Positions 38,828-47,327 are shown, counted from the stretch's first letter. The stretch is DNA of 64,000 nucleotides from Bacillus sp. B1-b2 (GCF_009183415.1 NZ_WEHU01000008.1:62001-126000), one strand, 5' to 3'. Notes: generated by a model from the sequence alone, not told the origin. A program made the numbers and translations.

Positions 38828-39334
38828 CTAGTATCCCTCCAAGTTTAAATAGGAATAAATGGTCGAATCCTTCTTTCTATTTTTCTGATCTATTACACTC
38901 AGTTGAAACCCATTATTAGATTTTAGAAACTGCACTTCCTTCACTTGCTGAAGAGCAATTTCATGACCAGTTGCATTTACTCTTCTACGGATAATGTTTC
39001 CATATTTTTCATAAGTTACAACATTGCCATCTACATATAGAAGCAGCTTATTGTTCGAAACATCTACCTTCTTAGCAAGCTTTGTTTCTTTCTTTAACTG
39101 TAGGTAAAAGACTTCCCATTCCATATCCATTAGTTCTACTTTCAACATTTGCTGATTACCAATAATCTGTAAAGGAATGGATAAAAGTAAACTAATAACC
39201 ACTGTTATAAATAAAGAAAGAAGCATCTCCATAAATAAATATCCCTTTTCATTCTGATAATGGAGATTGATTTTCGGTATATACCTTTTCGCAAATAGTT
39301 TGATCCTGATGAAACATATCTTCATAAGACACAC
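38828..39334 (-). CDS. comGF: Competence pseudopilin-like protein ComGF
   Basis: A prepilin-like protein with the cleavage motif NEKG-YLFME followed by a hydrophobic helix (MLLSLFITVVISLLLSIP). The mature part would be about 134 residues, and the C-terminal part includes RRRVNATGHEIALQQVKEV, as in ComGF. The start is uncertain. ATG codons at 39334 and 39325 give an unusually long leader that overlaps comGE by about 80 bp; no standard codon lies nearer the motif. Translational coupling with comGE is likely. Confidence 0.85.
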   Translation of the reverse strand: MCLMKICFIRIKLFAKRYIPKINLHYQNEKGYLFMEMLLSLFITVVISLLLSIPLQIIGNQQMLKVELMDMEWEVFYLQLKKETKLAKKVDVSNNKLLLYVDGNVVTYEKYGNIIRRRVNATGHEIALQQVKEVQFLKSNNGFQLSVIDQKNRKKDSTIYSYLNLEGY

Positions 39335-39596
39335 ATACCTCCTCCTTCTCTCTCCATGTTAATGGATATTGTTTTCCATTCCCTTCTAATACCGATTCAT
39401 TGCTACTAAACTCCTCTAACTTTTGATCAATCAAATAATGATAAAATAACTCATTTATCTCCCTTTGCTCCTCCGACTTTAAAAACTGTTTTTGCACGTG
39501 AATAAATATAGGTATCAAGGTCATGGAAATAAGAGCCCAAATAGATAATGCTAAAAAATAATCTGCTAATATAAAACCTTTACAATTCCGTAACAT
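39249..39596 (-). CDS. comGE: Competence pseudopilin-like protein ComGE
   Basis: A 115-residue protein with the leader MLRNCKG-FILAD and an N-terminal helix (YFLALSIWALISMTLIPIF). In standard prepilins the fifth residue after the cleaved glycine is Glu; here it is Asp. It starts with GGGAGG before its ATG and overlaps comGD by 17 bp. It belongs to the minor pseudopilins that initiate the competence pseudopilus. Confidence 0.87.
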   Translation of the reverse strand: MLRNCKGFILADYFLALSIWALISMTLIPIFIHVQKQFLKSEEQREINELFYHYLIDQKLEEFSSNESVLEGNGKQYPLTWREKEEVCVSYEDMFHQDQTICEKVYTENQSPLSE

Positions 39597-40017
39597 AAAA
39601 CCTCCCTTTACCTATTAGCGTGGTAATTCTATACTTTTGATTAGCAATACTAAAATCGTACGACCTAAAACGAGAAAAATTACCATTTGGTAGAATGTAA
39701 AAAGAAATAGATGATTGATTAAGAAACTCAACAGATGGATCATAATATCGGTTCACTAAATAGCCTGTACCAATCTCTTCATGTAGGTAATAGCGCTTTA
39801 TAGCAGGGAAAATTTTCACTTGAACTAACTGTTGGTTTGCAAGGGCATATGTTTGTCCATAGTATAAATCAGCCTGTAATTGTGTGATAAAGTTATTCTC
39901 TGTTAAGGCCGTTTGTTGAGGCTTTAGTAGAAGAATAGAGAAAGAAGCTAGTATAGTAAAAAGGGAAAGTGCTATTAACATTTCTACCAATGTAAACCCT
40001 GATTCCTTATTCTTCAT
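39580..40017 (-). CDS. comGD: Competence pseudopilin ComGD
   Basis: A 145-residue type IV prepilin-like protein. The peptidase site ESG-FTLVE and the following helix MLIALSLFTILASFSILLL are standard. A beta-rich C-terminus follows. It lies 2 bp after comGC and overlaps comGE. It is a minor component of the DNA-uptake pseudopilus and needs ComC for processing. Confidence 0.93.
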   Translation of the reverse strand: MKNKESGFTLVEMLIALSLFTILASFSILLLKPQQTALTENNFITQLQADLYYGQTYALANQQLVQVKIFPAIKRYYLHEEIGTGYLVNRYYDPSVEFLNQSSISFYILPNGNFSRFRSYDFSIANQKYRITTLIGKGRFYVTEL

Positions 40018-40019
40018 AC

Positions 40020-40328
40020 TTATTCATCAGTAGACACAGTAACTAGACCATTTGTTAGTATTAATTCACTACCATTTGGGCATGTTTTTTGCTCACTTAT
40101 AATATATTGTTCGTCCACTAATGCATCCATATCTTTTGGATACTCCCGATGCTCCATGAAAAAGGATTGCACCTCTGCTTGAACCATTTTCGTTAAAGCT
40201 TCACAACCAGTGGTATTAATTTTTGAGTTATGTTTTGTTATATTAGGAATGGTCACTAATAATAGAATGGAAATGACCACTAGAACAATCATCATTTCTA
40301 TTAAGGTAAAACCAGATTCATTCTTCAT
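40020..40328 (-). CDS. comGC: Major competence pseudopilin ComGC
   Basis: A prepilin of about 102 residues with ESG-FTLIE and a helix MMIVLVVISILLLVTIP. Two cysteines (in TGCEALT and KTCPNG) match the intramolecular disulfide of ComGC. The chosen start is ATG 40328, with AAAGGAAG upstream; the ATG at 40352 would overlap comGB. It is the major building block of the pseudopilus. Confidence 0.95.
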   Translation of the reverse strand: MKNESGFTLIEMMIVLVVISILLLVTIPNITKHNSKINTTGCEALTKMVQAEVQSFFMEHREYPKDMDALVDEQYIISEQKTCPNGSELILTNGLVTVSTDE

Positions 40329-40341
40329 CGTTTTCTTCCTT

Positions 40342-41382
40342 TCATAGTCCATTTAAGAGTTGAAACATTGGTAATAATACAGATAAATAAATAGATATTA
40401 TTAACACTCCTATAAACGTATAGAGAGCTGGTTGAATCATTTTCATTGTTTTACTGAGGTTCTCCTCCATTTGCTTTAAACAATGACTTCCATAATAATA
40501 TAATTCTTGATCTAATTTCCCATTTTCTTGTCCATGTTGAATGATTCGAGACAATTCTTTATCTAAAAACTCTACAGAATTCAATGCTTTTTCTAATTTC
40601 ACTCCTTTTCTAAGCTGAAATATAATAGTAGCTCCTACTTCTGCATATAAGCGCTGTTGTTTATTTTCCTGAAAGAATAGTAAGCTTTCATACATGGAGA
40701 AACCACTAGCAAGTAAATAGCTTAATTGAAGTGTGAAAATATAGGAGTAATACTGCATGACATAACTTCCTATTACAGGCAAGCCAACAAGAAGGTTAAT
40801 TCGTTTCATTACTGCGAGTTTTTGGAAATGAAGGTAGTAATATAGAATGATGAGTAAGAAGCAGATGAGTATACAAAAAAAGCAGAAAGGAAGAAGGAAG
40901 TGAAAGACTTGCACTATTTTCATAAAAAAATTACTTTCTAAATCCATGGAAGCAAAGATAGAGTTAAATCGAGGAATTAATATACTTTGAACAAAGAATA
41001 GTAAGATAAAAGTAAAGAAAAGAAGAAATAAAGGATAAGAAAGAAGTTTCTTCATATTTCCTACCGTTTCGTATTTGTTTTGAATCATTTTACTCGCATC
41101 TTGAAAGGCGGAAGAAAAGCCTCCATGTTTTTCTGCAAAAAATACAAAGCTTATTACTTGTTGATCAAAATTTAAACGGGTTAGATTGTCAAAAAATGAA
41201 TCACCACCCTTCAATGAACCATAGCAGGCTTTGATATCTTCTACCCTTTTAGGTGGCATATAATAAGTGGCTGATTGAACTGCTTCTGCTACTGAATATC
41301 CCCTGTCTAATAATTCACCAAGGCATTTTAAAAATTGCGACTGCTCCATCAAAGACCAACTTTTAGCTTTTCTCTTCATCAT
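40342..41382 (-). CDS. comGB: Competence platform protein ComGB
   Basis: A 346-residue type II secretion F-domain membrane protein. There are two T2SF repeats with cytoplasmic parts and three membrane helices (e.g. LLSYPLFLLFFTFILLFFVQ). It is the membrane platform on which the ComGA ATPase acts. It overlaps comGA by 20 bp, and its ATGATG start is inside the comGA end. Confidence 0.94.
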   Translation of the reverse strand: MMKRKAKSWSLMEQSQFLKCLGELLDRGYSVAEAVQSATYYMPPKRVEDIKACYGSLKGGDSFFDNLTRLNFDQQVISFVFFAEKHGGFSSAFQDASKMIQNKYETVGNMKKLLSYPLFLLFFTFILLFFVQSILIPRFNSIFASMDLESNFFMKIVQVFHFLLPFCFFCILICFLLIILYYYLHFQKLAVMKRINLLVGLPVIGSYVMQYYSYIFTLQLSYLLASGFSMYESLLFFQENKQQRLYAEVGATIIFQLRKGVKLEKALNSVEFLDKELSRIIQHGQENGKLDQELYYYGSHCLKQMEENLSKTMKMIQPALYTFIGVLIISIYLSVLLPMFQLLNGL

Positions 41383-42433
41383 AAATCCACCGTTCGTATT
41401 CCTCTTCTTTGATAAATCCTAATGCTATTCCTTTTGAAATCGAAGATCCTAGTGAAACATATTTACCATTTATAGAAGTGGTTCGATGATACAGAATATC
41501 TTTTATCATGCTTCCTGTAATCATTTCAAATACTGTAGCTCTTTTCATTCTGTTCTCAAGCCTATAGCATTGAGGCTTACATTTACCACCACAATAAGGG
41601 CAGACTAACTCTACAAGCCTTTGTGCTGTAACTGCAATTAAGGTTTGTTCAATTTCTATTTCATTAATCCCGAATTCAACCAATCGGTGAATTGCTCCCT
41701 TCGCATCTCGAGTATGCATGGTTGTTAGCACCAAATGACCTGTTAAGCTTGCTCGAATTGCAATATGAGCTGTTTCAGCGTCCCGAATTTCTCCAACCAT
41801 AATGATATCTGGATCATGCCTAAGAATAGCCTTTAGCCCAGTCGAATAGGTGATCCCTGCTTTTTCATTTACTTGTATTTGCAGAACATTATCTTGCGTT
41901 TTTTCTATTGGATCTTCTAAGCTGATTACATTTCGCTGATAGAGATGTGCATTTTCATTTAATAAGGAATAAAGTGTTGTGGTTTTGCCAGAGCCTGTTG
42001 GACCTGTGAGGATAATTAAGCCGTGAGCATGTTTTAGGAGAGAGATTAATTTCTTTGTCACTTTAGGAAATAAAGAGATTGTAGACATCGGAAGCATATT
42101 GTTGTCTTGGAGAATTCGGATGACTAAGCTTTCATGAGGATGTGAGGGCAAGGTGGATAATCTAAGGCCAATGTATTGACCGTTTACAGTGGTGGTTATA
42201 GAACCATTTTGTGGTTTTCTTCTTTCTCCAATATCCATGGCAGCAGTAAATTTAAAATGAGAGATTAGTTTGTCACTTTCTTTTGGATTAATGCTTCGCT
42301 TGAAGAGAAGATGATTGGCAATACGGAACTGAATAATGGACTCTTTTTGCCGAGGAACTAAATGAATATCTGTCGCATTTTGCTCAACAGCATCTCGAAT
42401 GAGCTGATTAGCTAAAGCTTCAATAGATAACAC
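41363..42433 (-). CDS. comGA: Competence pseudopilus assembly ATPase ComGA
   Basis: A 356-residue GspE/PilB-type ATPase, the known ComGA length. It has Walker A GPTGSGKTT, the Asp box SLEDPIE, Walker B IIMVGEIRDAETA, the His box LTTMHTRDAKGA and a CPYCGGKC zinc-like element. The start is GTG 42433, with AAAGGTGGTG upstream; the aligned N-terminus supports it. It is the first gene of the comG operon and has a ComK-like box upstream. Confidence 0.97.
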   Translation of the reverse strand: MLSIEALANQLIRDAVEQNATDIHLVPRQKESIIQFRIANHLLFKRSINPKESDKLISHFKFTAAMDIGERRKPQNGSITTTVNGQYIGLRLSTLPSHPHESLVIRILQDNNMLPMSTISLFPKVTKKLISLLKHAHGLIILTGPTGSGKTTTLYSLLNENAHLYQRNVISLEDPIEKTQDNVLQIQVNEKAGITYSTGLKAILRHDPDIIMVGEIRDAETAHIAIRASLTGHLVLTTMHTRDAKGAIHRLVEFGINEIEIEQTLIAVTAQRLVELVCPYCGGKCKPQCYRLENRMKRATVFEMITGSMIKDILYHRTTSINGKYVSLGSSISKGIALGFIKEEEYERWIYDEEKS

Positions 42434-42522
42434 TTTTTTTCTACACCACCTTTTGCATGTCTTAATGAGTAATTTCGACAGAATCAGAGAAATTCCTCCT
42501 TCATTTCTAAAAAAATCGAATA

Positions 42523-42535
42523 AAAATAATATTTT
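42523..42535 (-). promoter_or_regulatory. ComK-type AT-box upstream of comGA
   Basis: AAAA-TAATA-TTTT fits the ComK half-site AAAAN5TTTT exactly. It lies 90 bp upstream of the comGA start. ComK normally binds two such boxes; the second is not clear here, and the surrounding sequence is AT-rich, which raises the chance of coincidence. Confidence 0.45.
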
Positions 42536-42563
42536 TTAGCATACTATCATTAGAATGTTACAT

Positions 42564-42635
42564 TGGGCTATAGCCAAGTGGTAAGGCAACGGACTTTGAC
42601 TCCGTCACTCGTTGGTTCGAATCCAGCTAGCCCAG
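42564..42635 (+). tRNA. tRNA-Gln (anticodon UUG)
   Basis: A 72-base cloverleaf. The acceptor stem TGGGCTA pairs with TAGCCCA. The D-arm holds AAGTGGTAAGG. The anticodon stem ACGGA/TCCGT has the loop CTTTGAC, with anticodon TTG. The T-arm is GTTGGTTCGAATCCAGC. No 3' CCA is encoded. It is divergent from comGA. Confidence 0.95.
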
Positions 42636-42693
42636 TAGGAAAATAGAGAAACCACTCTTGAAATCCCCTTATAGTCTAAGGAATTAATCAAGA

Positions 42694-42720
42694 AAACACC
42701 GTTTTATATCCGGTGTCTTT
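42694..42720 (+). terminator. Possible terminator after tRNA-Gln
   Basis: ACACCG pairs with CGGTGT around TTTATATC, then CTTTG. The stem is short and the T-run poor, about 60 bp after the tRNA. Confidence 0.4.
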
Positions 42721-42831
42721 GAAAGCTGATTTTACACAAAATACTATCGTTTTTTTTCAGAATATCCACTGTATCTATAGATCATAAGATGAGTGCTCAC
42801 TTTTTTCACCAATATTTGTGACTGCCCGTCT

Positions 42832-42863
42832 AAAAAAAGAAGGAAAAAACTTCTCCTTCTTTT
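42832..42863 (+). terminator. Second hairpin terminator in the tRNA-downstream gap
   Basis: AAAAGAAGGA pairs with TCCTTCTTTT, followed by more T residues. It could end the tRNA transcript if the first hairpin fails. From here to 43280 no intact gene is seen. Confidence 0.5.
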
Positions 42864-42924
42864 TCACTTTGTTTAACAAAATTCCACAGCCAATTTGTAG
42901 GAATCATCAAAAATAAGCAGAGAA

Positions 42925-43105
42925 TTCCGACTAAAGGCAAATATAATGTTAATTCGCTTGCTAATAAGCGGATTTTTCCGGTTAAGTAAGGAAAATGCCT
43001 CCTATTTCATGTGTTCTAAGGAAATAGGCGTAATTCTCCGTCTATTTCCGTTGTTTTTCATGGAAGTAATGAAAATAAGAGGATTTCTACGACTATTTTT
43101 CTAAT
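42925..43105. repeat. Intergenic repeat-like element with CTATTTCC/GGAAATAG arms
   Basis: The segment contains short recurring words built on CCG, TTTCC and GGAAA. Examples are AGAATTCCGA and AATTCTCCG, GCGGATTTTTCCGG, and CTATTTCCG. CCTATTTC (43001-43008) pairs with GAAATAGG (43021-43028). No coding potential is seen. It resembles dispersed intergenic elements of some Bacillaceae, but copies elsewhere cannot be checked here. Confidence 0.4.
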
Positions 43106-43280
43106 AGTGGTCTTTTCCAAATTCTCTAAGGTAAGAAGCATCATAAAATATTTTATAACTCTTTCAATTACTACTATCTCCATATTTAAATAAATGAAGT
43201 ACATAAAAAAATCCTTCGTTTTCCATTGTGATACGAGAGGGTTTCCCTCTATATTTACAAATTGTTCATAGACATTTTGT

Positions 43281-43510
43281 TTATAAATTGATTAGCTGCT
43301 TAAATTCTGCTAAGTTCACTTTCTCATTAAATAATATTTTTTCTAATGCTAAGGTTATCATATGTGGAACCTTTATTAACTTATCATTTTTAAAATCTAG
43401 GTTATTTAACAAAATGATGGACTTGTTATAGTCCCCGTTAAATACGTATAGCTAATATCCAATTCCTCCAACTATTACAAAACAGGCAAACCCTATTCTA
43501 ATCCCATATT
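43281..43510 (-). pseudogene. Decayed 3' gene fragment with an in-frame stop
   Basis: The minus strand reads IRIGFACFVIVGGIGY, a TAG stop, then LYVFNGDYNKSIILLNNLDF, KNDKLIKVPHMITLALEK and ILFNEKVNLAEFKQLINL before TAA at 43281-43283. The sequence looks like protein throughout: a membrane-helix-like part, then a soluble helical part. It has no start or ribosome site of its own and begins within the end of the acetyltransferase gene. It is best read as the degraded tail of a lost gene of unknown family. Confidence 0.55.
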
Positions 43511-44170
43511 CTGTAAACACCCTATGATCGTCTCTTTCTCTAACCCGTTTACGGCTAAATATTTTTCCTGATACATATATTTTACAATTTGAAAAATATA
43601 CTCTATTGTTATATCGATTTTCTGGACATTCTTAATGAGTAGGTTCAATGGCACTGCTTCATGTTCTTGATACAATGGTGGTTGGACATACTCTATTTCT
43701 TTATATGCTTTGTATTTATTTCTCTCAAAGAATGATTTTCTCTTCTGACACTCCTCTTGTTCTTGCTTTGTCTCTGCATTTTCCTCTTTCTCTGTCTCAA
43801 GTATGACGAGATTTAAGGATGAATAGCCAGCTTTAATAGCATCTTTATTTAATAATTGCTCTAACGTTAACAATGTCTGCGAACCTAATCCTTTGTTTTG
43901 AACAGACGGGTTAGTTGCGATATAGACAATAAATCCCGCATTCACTTCTGCTAAATAATGTCCTGTTGCAAAAGAAACTACTTGCTCATTATCTATACCC
44001 GCTATAAAGTGAAAAGCATTTGGCTTTGAAATTTCAGCATATTTCATACTTTTTTTGAAAATGCTATGAGGTTCTCTCACCTCAAGAGGAAATGATCTAT
44101 CATATAATTCCATCACTTGATTCCATAAATTTCGGTCTTCAAGTGTTACTTCTTTCCAGATTATAGTCAT
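43493..44170 (-). CDS. GNAT-family N-acetyltransferase-like protein
   Basis: A 225-residue protein. Residues 1-130 follow a GNAT pattern, with GFIVYIATNPSVQNKGLGSQTLLTLEQLL as the acetyl-CoA binding region, then a charged stretch KEENAETKQEQEECQKRK. The C-terminal 70 residues (YVQPPLYQEHEAVPLNLLIKN) resemble the end of GNATs that carry an extra segment. The substrate is unknown. It is monocistronic, and the 270 bp upstream up to the divergent regulator gene hold the two promoters. Confidence 0.8.
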   Translation of the reverse strand: MTIIWKEVTLEDRNLWNQVMELYDRSFPLEVREPHSIFKKSMKYAEISKPNAFHFIAGIDNEQVVSFATGHYLAEVNAGFIVYIATNPSVQNKGLGSQTLLTLEQLLNKDAIKAGYSSLNLVILETEKEENAETKQEQEECQKRKSFFERNKYKAYKEIEYVQPPLYQEHEAVPLNLLIKNVQKIDITIEYIFQIVKYMYQEKYLAVNGLEKETIIGCLQNMGLE

Positions 44171-44439
44171 AATTTTTACTCCTATTTGTATATTCTTCTT
44201 TTCTAACTATTATTTTAATAAAAAATAATCTATGTATAAATAGTAAGCTTAGACTATGTACACTTTCATACCTTCCACTCTAAGTCCTTTTTCCATCTTA
44301 CCTACAGTGAATATGTATATTTTATGAACAAATACCATGTGAAAATGTGAACATTTTGTAAACTAATCGTTACTAACGTGTTTATGATAGTTTGCTATAT
44401 TATAATGAAGGAAATTAGTTCCTAGGAGGAATATCCATT

Positions 44440-45138
44440 ATGGAGGAAACACTTAAAGTCACCAATGTACTGTCTGATCCTACACGATTTTATATTTATC
44501 AATATATTACTAATCGCCATCAATTTGTTACGGTACAAGAAATAGCAGATGAATTTTCAATCCATCCAAATGTTGCTCGCTTGCACTTATCGAAACTAGA
44601 AGATGTAAGAATGCTTGTTTCGGAAACAAAAAAGACAGGAAAAGGTGGTCGCCCAAGCAGATTATATCGTTTATCTGATGAAGTGATTCAATTCAGCTTT
44701 CCATTTAGAGATTATAAACTATTAAGTAGCATCTTGCTTCAATCGCTTGAAAAGCTAGGAGTGGATGGAAGTATAGCATTATATGAAACAGGTAGACAAT
44801 TTGGTAAAGAATTAATGGAACAAGAAATCATCCGTATTACAAATAATGCTGGTATTCTTTCCAAAGATGATAAAGTAAGAATCTTACAGAATGCTAGCTT
44901 AATGACTGGTCAAATGCCATCTCTTGAATGGAATGACGACCAATCAGCTCTGTATTTTGAAGTGTATAACTGTCCTTTTAAAGAAGTTGCTAAATTGCAT
45001 AAGGATAAGGTTTGTATGATGCACCAATCCTTCTTTGTTGGTATGTTTGAGACCCTATTTACTGATGTTACATTAGTGGAAAAACAGAATATTATCTCAG
45101 GCTGTGACCAATGTGCTTATCATACACAGGTCAGATAA
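44440..45138 (+). CDS. Winged-helix regulator with C-terminal cysteine cluster (SufR-like)
   Basis: A 232-residue protein. The N-terminal 80 residues form an ArsR/DeoR-type winged helix (DPTRFYIYQYI, EIADEFSIHPNVARLHLSKLE, GRPSRLYRLS). The C-terminal part carries YNCPFKEVAKLHKDKVCMMH, later SGCDQCAYH. The spacing of these cysteines resembles the Fe-S-binding part of SufR-type regulators. It may sense iron-sulfur or redox state. TTAGTTCCTAGGAGGA precedes the ATG. Targets are unknown; no suf genes lie in the window. Confidence 0.8.
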   Translation: MEETLKVTNVLSDPTRFYIYQYITNRHQFVTVQEIADEFSIHPNVARLHLSKLEDVRMLVSETKKTGKGGRPSRLYRLSDEVIQFSFPFRDYKLLSSILLQSLEKLGVDGSIALYETGRQFGKELMEQEIIRITNNAGILSKDDKVRILQNASLMTGQMPSLEWNDDQSALYFEVYNCPFKEVAKLHKDKVCMMHQSFFVGMFETLFTDVTLVEKQNIISGCDQCAYHTQVR

Positions 45139-45141
45139 AAA

Positions 45142-45183
45142 AATAAGGATGCAAGCATTTATTAGGCTTAGCATCCCTTATTA
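45142..45183. terminator. Two-way terminator between the regulator and yqgX
   Basis: AATAAGGATGC pairs with GCATCCCTTATT (one bulge), with AAGC/GGCTT extending inside. It separates two convergent genes. Confidence 0.7.
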
Positions 45184-45186
45184 TAG

Positions 45187-45822
45187 TTAAAATCCATTAA
45201 TATATGGGTTATGATCCATTTCATGCTCAATAGTAGTCTTTCTACCATGTCCTGATAATATGATCGTATGCTCAGGTAGTGTTAATAGTTTTTTATGTAT
45301 GCTATCTAACAATGTTCTCTGATTTCCACCGGTCAAATCAGTTCTACCTACACTTTCGTAAAATAATGCATCCCCAACAAATGCAAGATTCTCTTCTTTA
45401 AAGTAGATGGTAACACTTCCTGGAGAGTGTCCTGGTGTTTCCAACACTTGAAAAACAAAATCCCCTATTTTCATTTTAGGATTTTCATCTAGAAAATACT
45501 CTGCGGGTTTCGCAACTACTGGTTGAGGTAAACGAAATGCCTCACTACCGTTTAATTTAGGATCTATTAGCCAATTTTCCTCCTTGGCATTGATATAGAC
45601 TGGTATGCTATACTCATTTCTCACATCCTCTACTGCACCAATATGGTCGAAATGGGCATGTGTCAATAATATAGCAATGGGACTTAACGCTAGTTCCGTA
45701 ATGTACTTGATTAGTTTTTCTCCATTTGCTCCTGGATCTATTACTAAGCAATCTTTGTTCTCATTCCAAATCAAATAACAATTAGTTTGGATTGGCCCTA
45801 AAGGAATTTGTTTATATTCCAT
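45187..45822 (-). CDS. yqgX: Metallo-beta-lactamase-fold hydrolase YqgX
   Basis: A 211-residue MBL hydrolase of the glyoxalase II-like type. The metal motif is THAHFDH, followed by TPGHSPGS, GDALFYESVGRTDL and SGHGRKTTIEHE. AAAGGAG lies before the ATG. It may act as a hydroxyacylglutathione/bacillithiol-conjugate hydrolase; the substrate has not been read from sequence. It is in an operon with yqgV. Confidence 0.93.
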   Translation of the reverse strand: MEYKQIPLGPIQTNCYLIWNENKDCLVIDPGANGEKLIKYITELALSPIAILLTHAHFDHIGAVEDVRNEYSIPVYINAKEENWLIDPKLNGSEAFRLPQPVVAKPAEYFLDENPKMKIGDFVFQVLETPGHSPGSVTIYFKEENLAFVGDALFYESVGRTDLTGGNQRTLLDSIHKKLLTLPEHTIILSGHGRKTTIEHEMDHNPYINGF

Positions 45823-45837
45823 TGGAAGTCTCCTTTC

Positions 45838-46152
45838 TTAATTATTCAAGTGCTTCTCTACACTTTCTAATTTTTCTTCCATTTTTCTAACTTTATCTCG
45901 TCTATCATCGATTCTTATATTTGTACACACTCTTTGTAATCCTGCTTCGAACGGTACTTCATGCATTGCTTGAATAACTTCAAATAGAACTGGTAATTCA
46001 CCTTCAATAATCGTATTCATTGGCGTTAATTGAAAACGAATAAGACCTTTATCTTCATACCCCTTTAATACATTTTGTATAGCAGCTACATATATACTAA
46101 CACTAGGTGTTTCGGTTCCAACTGGTATCACTGTAACATCTACTATTGCCAT
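45838..46152 (-). CDS. yqgV: Thiamine-binding family protein (MTH1187/YkoF type, YqgV)
   Basis: A 104-residue small protein of the MTH1187/YqgV family. The start VDVTVIPVGTETPSVSIYVA, then FQLTPMNTIIEGELPVLFEVIQAMHE, is typical. It forms beta-alpha-beta domains that in relatives bind thiamine or hydroxymethylpyrimidine. AAGGAAGG lies before its ATG. It is next to yqgX, as in B. subtilis. Confidence 0.88.
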   Translation of the reverse strand: MAIVDVTVIPVGTETPSVSIYVAAIQNVLKGYEDKGLIRFQLTPMNTIIEGELPVLFEVIQAMHEVPFEAGLQRVCTNIRIDDRRDKVRKMEEKLESVEKHLNN

Positions 46153-46214
46153 TTTCTACACCTTCCTTATTTACGAGTTATTCCTATTTATTCTGTCATA
46201 ATTTCTATATTTGT

Positions 46215-47327
46215 TCAATTAGATGGAAATAGATAGCTAATCTCACCTGTATTCAAATTGATGAGATTTTCTAAATAATATCCATATAAGCAATAGTTAC
46301 CATCACTTGATATTTGAAGTGGTTGATCTTCTATATCTGCTATTAATTCTTTTCTTTCTCCATCAAGCATGTTAATACTAATTAAGTCATATCCATCTTG
46401 ATAGGTCTCAGCATCTCCTGCAGTCTTTGGAACAAATGTTATTAACTGATTATCATAAAATGTATAGTTTGGCACTGTCCAATTGGAGAACTTAGAAAGC
46501 CTTGGTAAGCTAACACTTATCTTTTCTTCTAGATTTGTATCGTAAAAACGATAGATTGCTTCATTAGCGTATTCTGATTCACTAGATATAGTAAAAAGCT
46601 GATCCTTGCTTTGATCTACAAAGTAGACAGAATTTAATTGCACTTCTCTTTCAAGCTTTGATTCTACATTGTAGATTTTTAATGGTGCATATAAAGAAGG
46701 GTTTGCTTGATCCCAATCAAGATACATTACTTCTTTTGTTGCTATCCACTTAGGAAAAGGAGTTGATTTACTAAATTCGTCTATTGTACTTTTGTTTATA
46801 TCTAGCTTATATACTTTACTTTCCCATTCCTTAGAGAAAGTAGTAATTAGCACTTCATTTTCATTATATGGATTCCATGCAAATGAGGTTTCATAGCTTG
46901 TTATTGCTTTTGAGAATAGCTTATTTCCTTTTGAATCTATAATATGTATTTCGCCCTCTGTATCAGAAAGTAGATTATATATCAATAAATAATGATCATT
47001 AATACTCACATTTGCTAGTGTATATTCGGACTTATATATCGAGGTATGTTTTCCTGTATGAAGATTATACGTATACACCGTGTAATCTGTGTCCGTTTTA
47101 GCTGAATAACATATAATATTTTTATTTATCCAACCATATACCTGAACAAACTCTCCATCTTGTGGACTAATTGGAGGAAGTATTGTTTTTACTGTTTTTT
47201 TGTCCTTCGCTTCTTTATCACTTGTTGTAGTATTACCCTGCCTCATGTCGCAGCTGGACAGTATAAGTGTGAAAAAAGTGAAGAGAAGAATGATTGCTAA
47301 CATGTTTCTTTTGTAGAAACAACTCAT
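46215..47327 (-). CDS. yqgU: YqgU-like lipoprotein, beta-propeller-like
   Basis: A 370-residue lipoprotein with a hydrophobic signal and lipobox LILSSC (Cys near residue 26). The mature part has many WD- or TolB-like strands (VYTYNLHTGKHTSIYKSE, EIHIIDSKGNKLFSK), suggesting a beta-propeller on the outside of the membrane. The position matches yqgU of B. subtilis. The function is unknown; B. subtilis YqgU has been linked to surface and biofilm phenotypes only indirectly. Confidence 0.78.
   Translation of the reverse strand: MSCFYKRNMLAIILLFTFFTLILSSCDMRQGNTTTSDKEAKDKKTVKTILPPISPQDGEFVQVYGWINKNIICYSAKTDTDYTVYTYNLHTGKHTSIYKSEYTLANVSINDHYLLIYNLLSDTEGEIHIIDSKGNKLFSKAITSYETSFAWNPYNENEVLITTFSKEWESKVYKLDINKSTIDEFSKSTPFPKWIATKEVMYLDWDQANPSLYAPLKIYNVESKLEREVQLNSVYFVDQSKDQLFTISSESEYANEAIYRFYDTNLEEKISVSLPRLSKFSNWTVPNYTFYDNQLITFVPKTAGDAETYQDGYDLISINMLDGERKELIADIEDQPLQISSDGNYCLYGYYLENLINLNTGEISYLFPSN

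Noticed and set aside
43228-43431. 67-codon plus-strand frame after tRNA-Gln
   Set aside because: It is opposite the protein-like minus-strand remnant; its translation shows no recognisable pattern.
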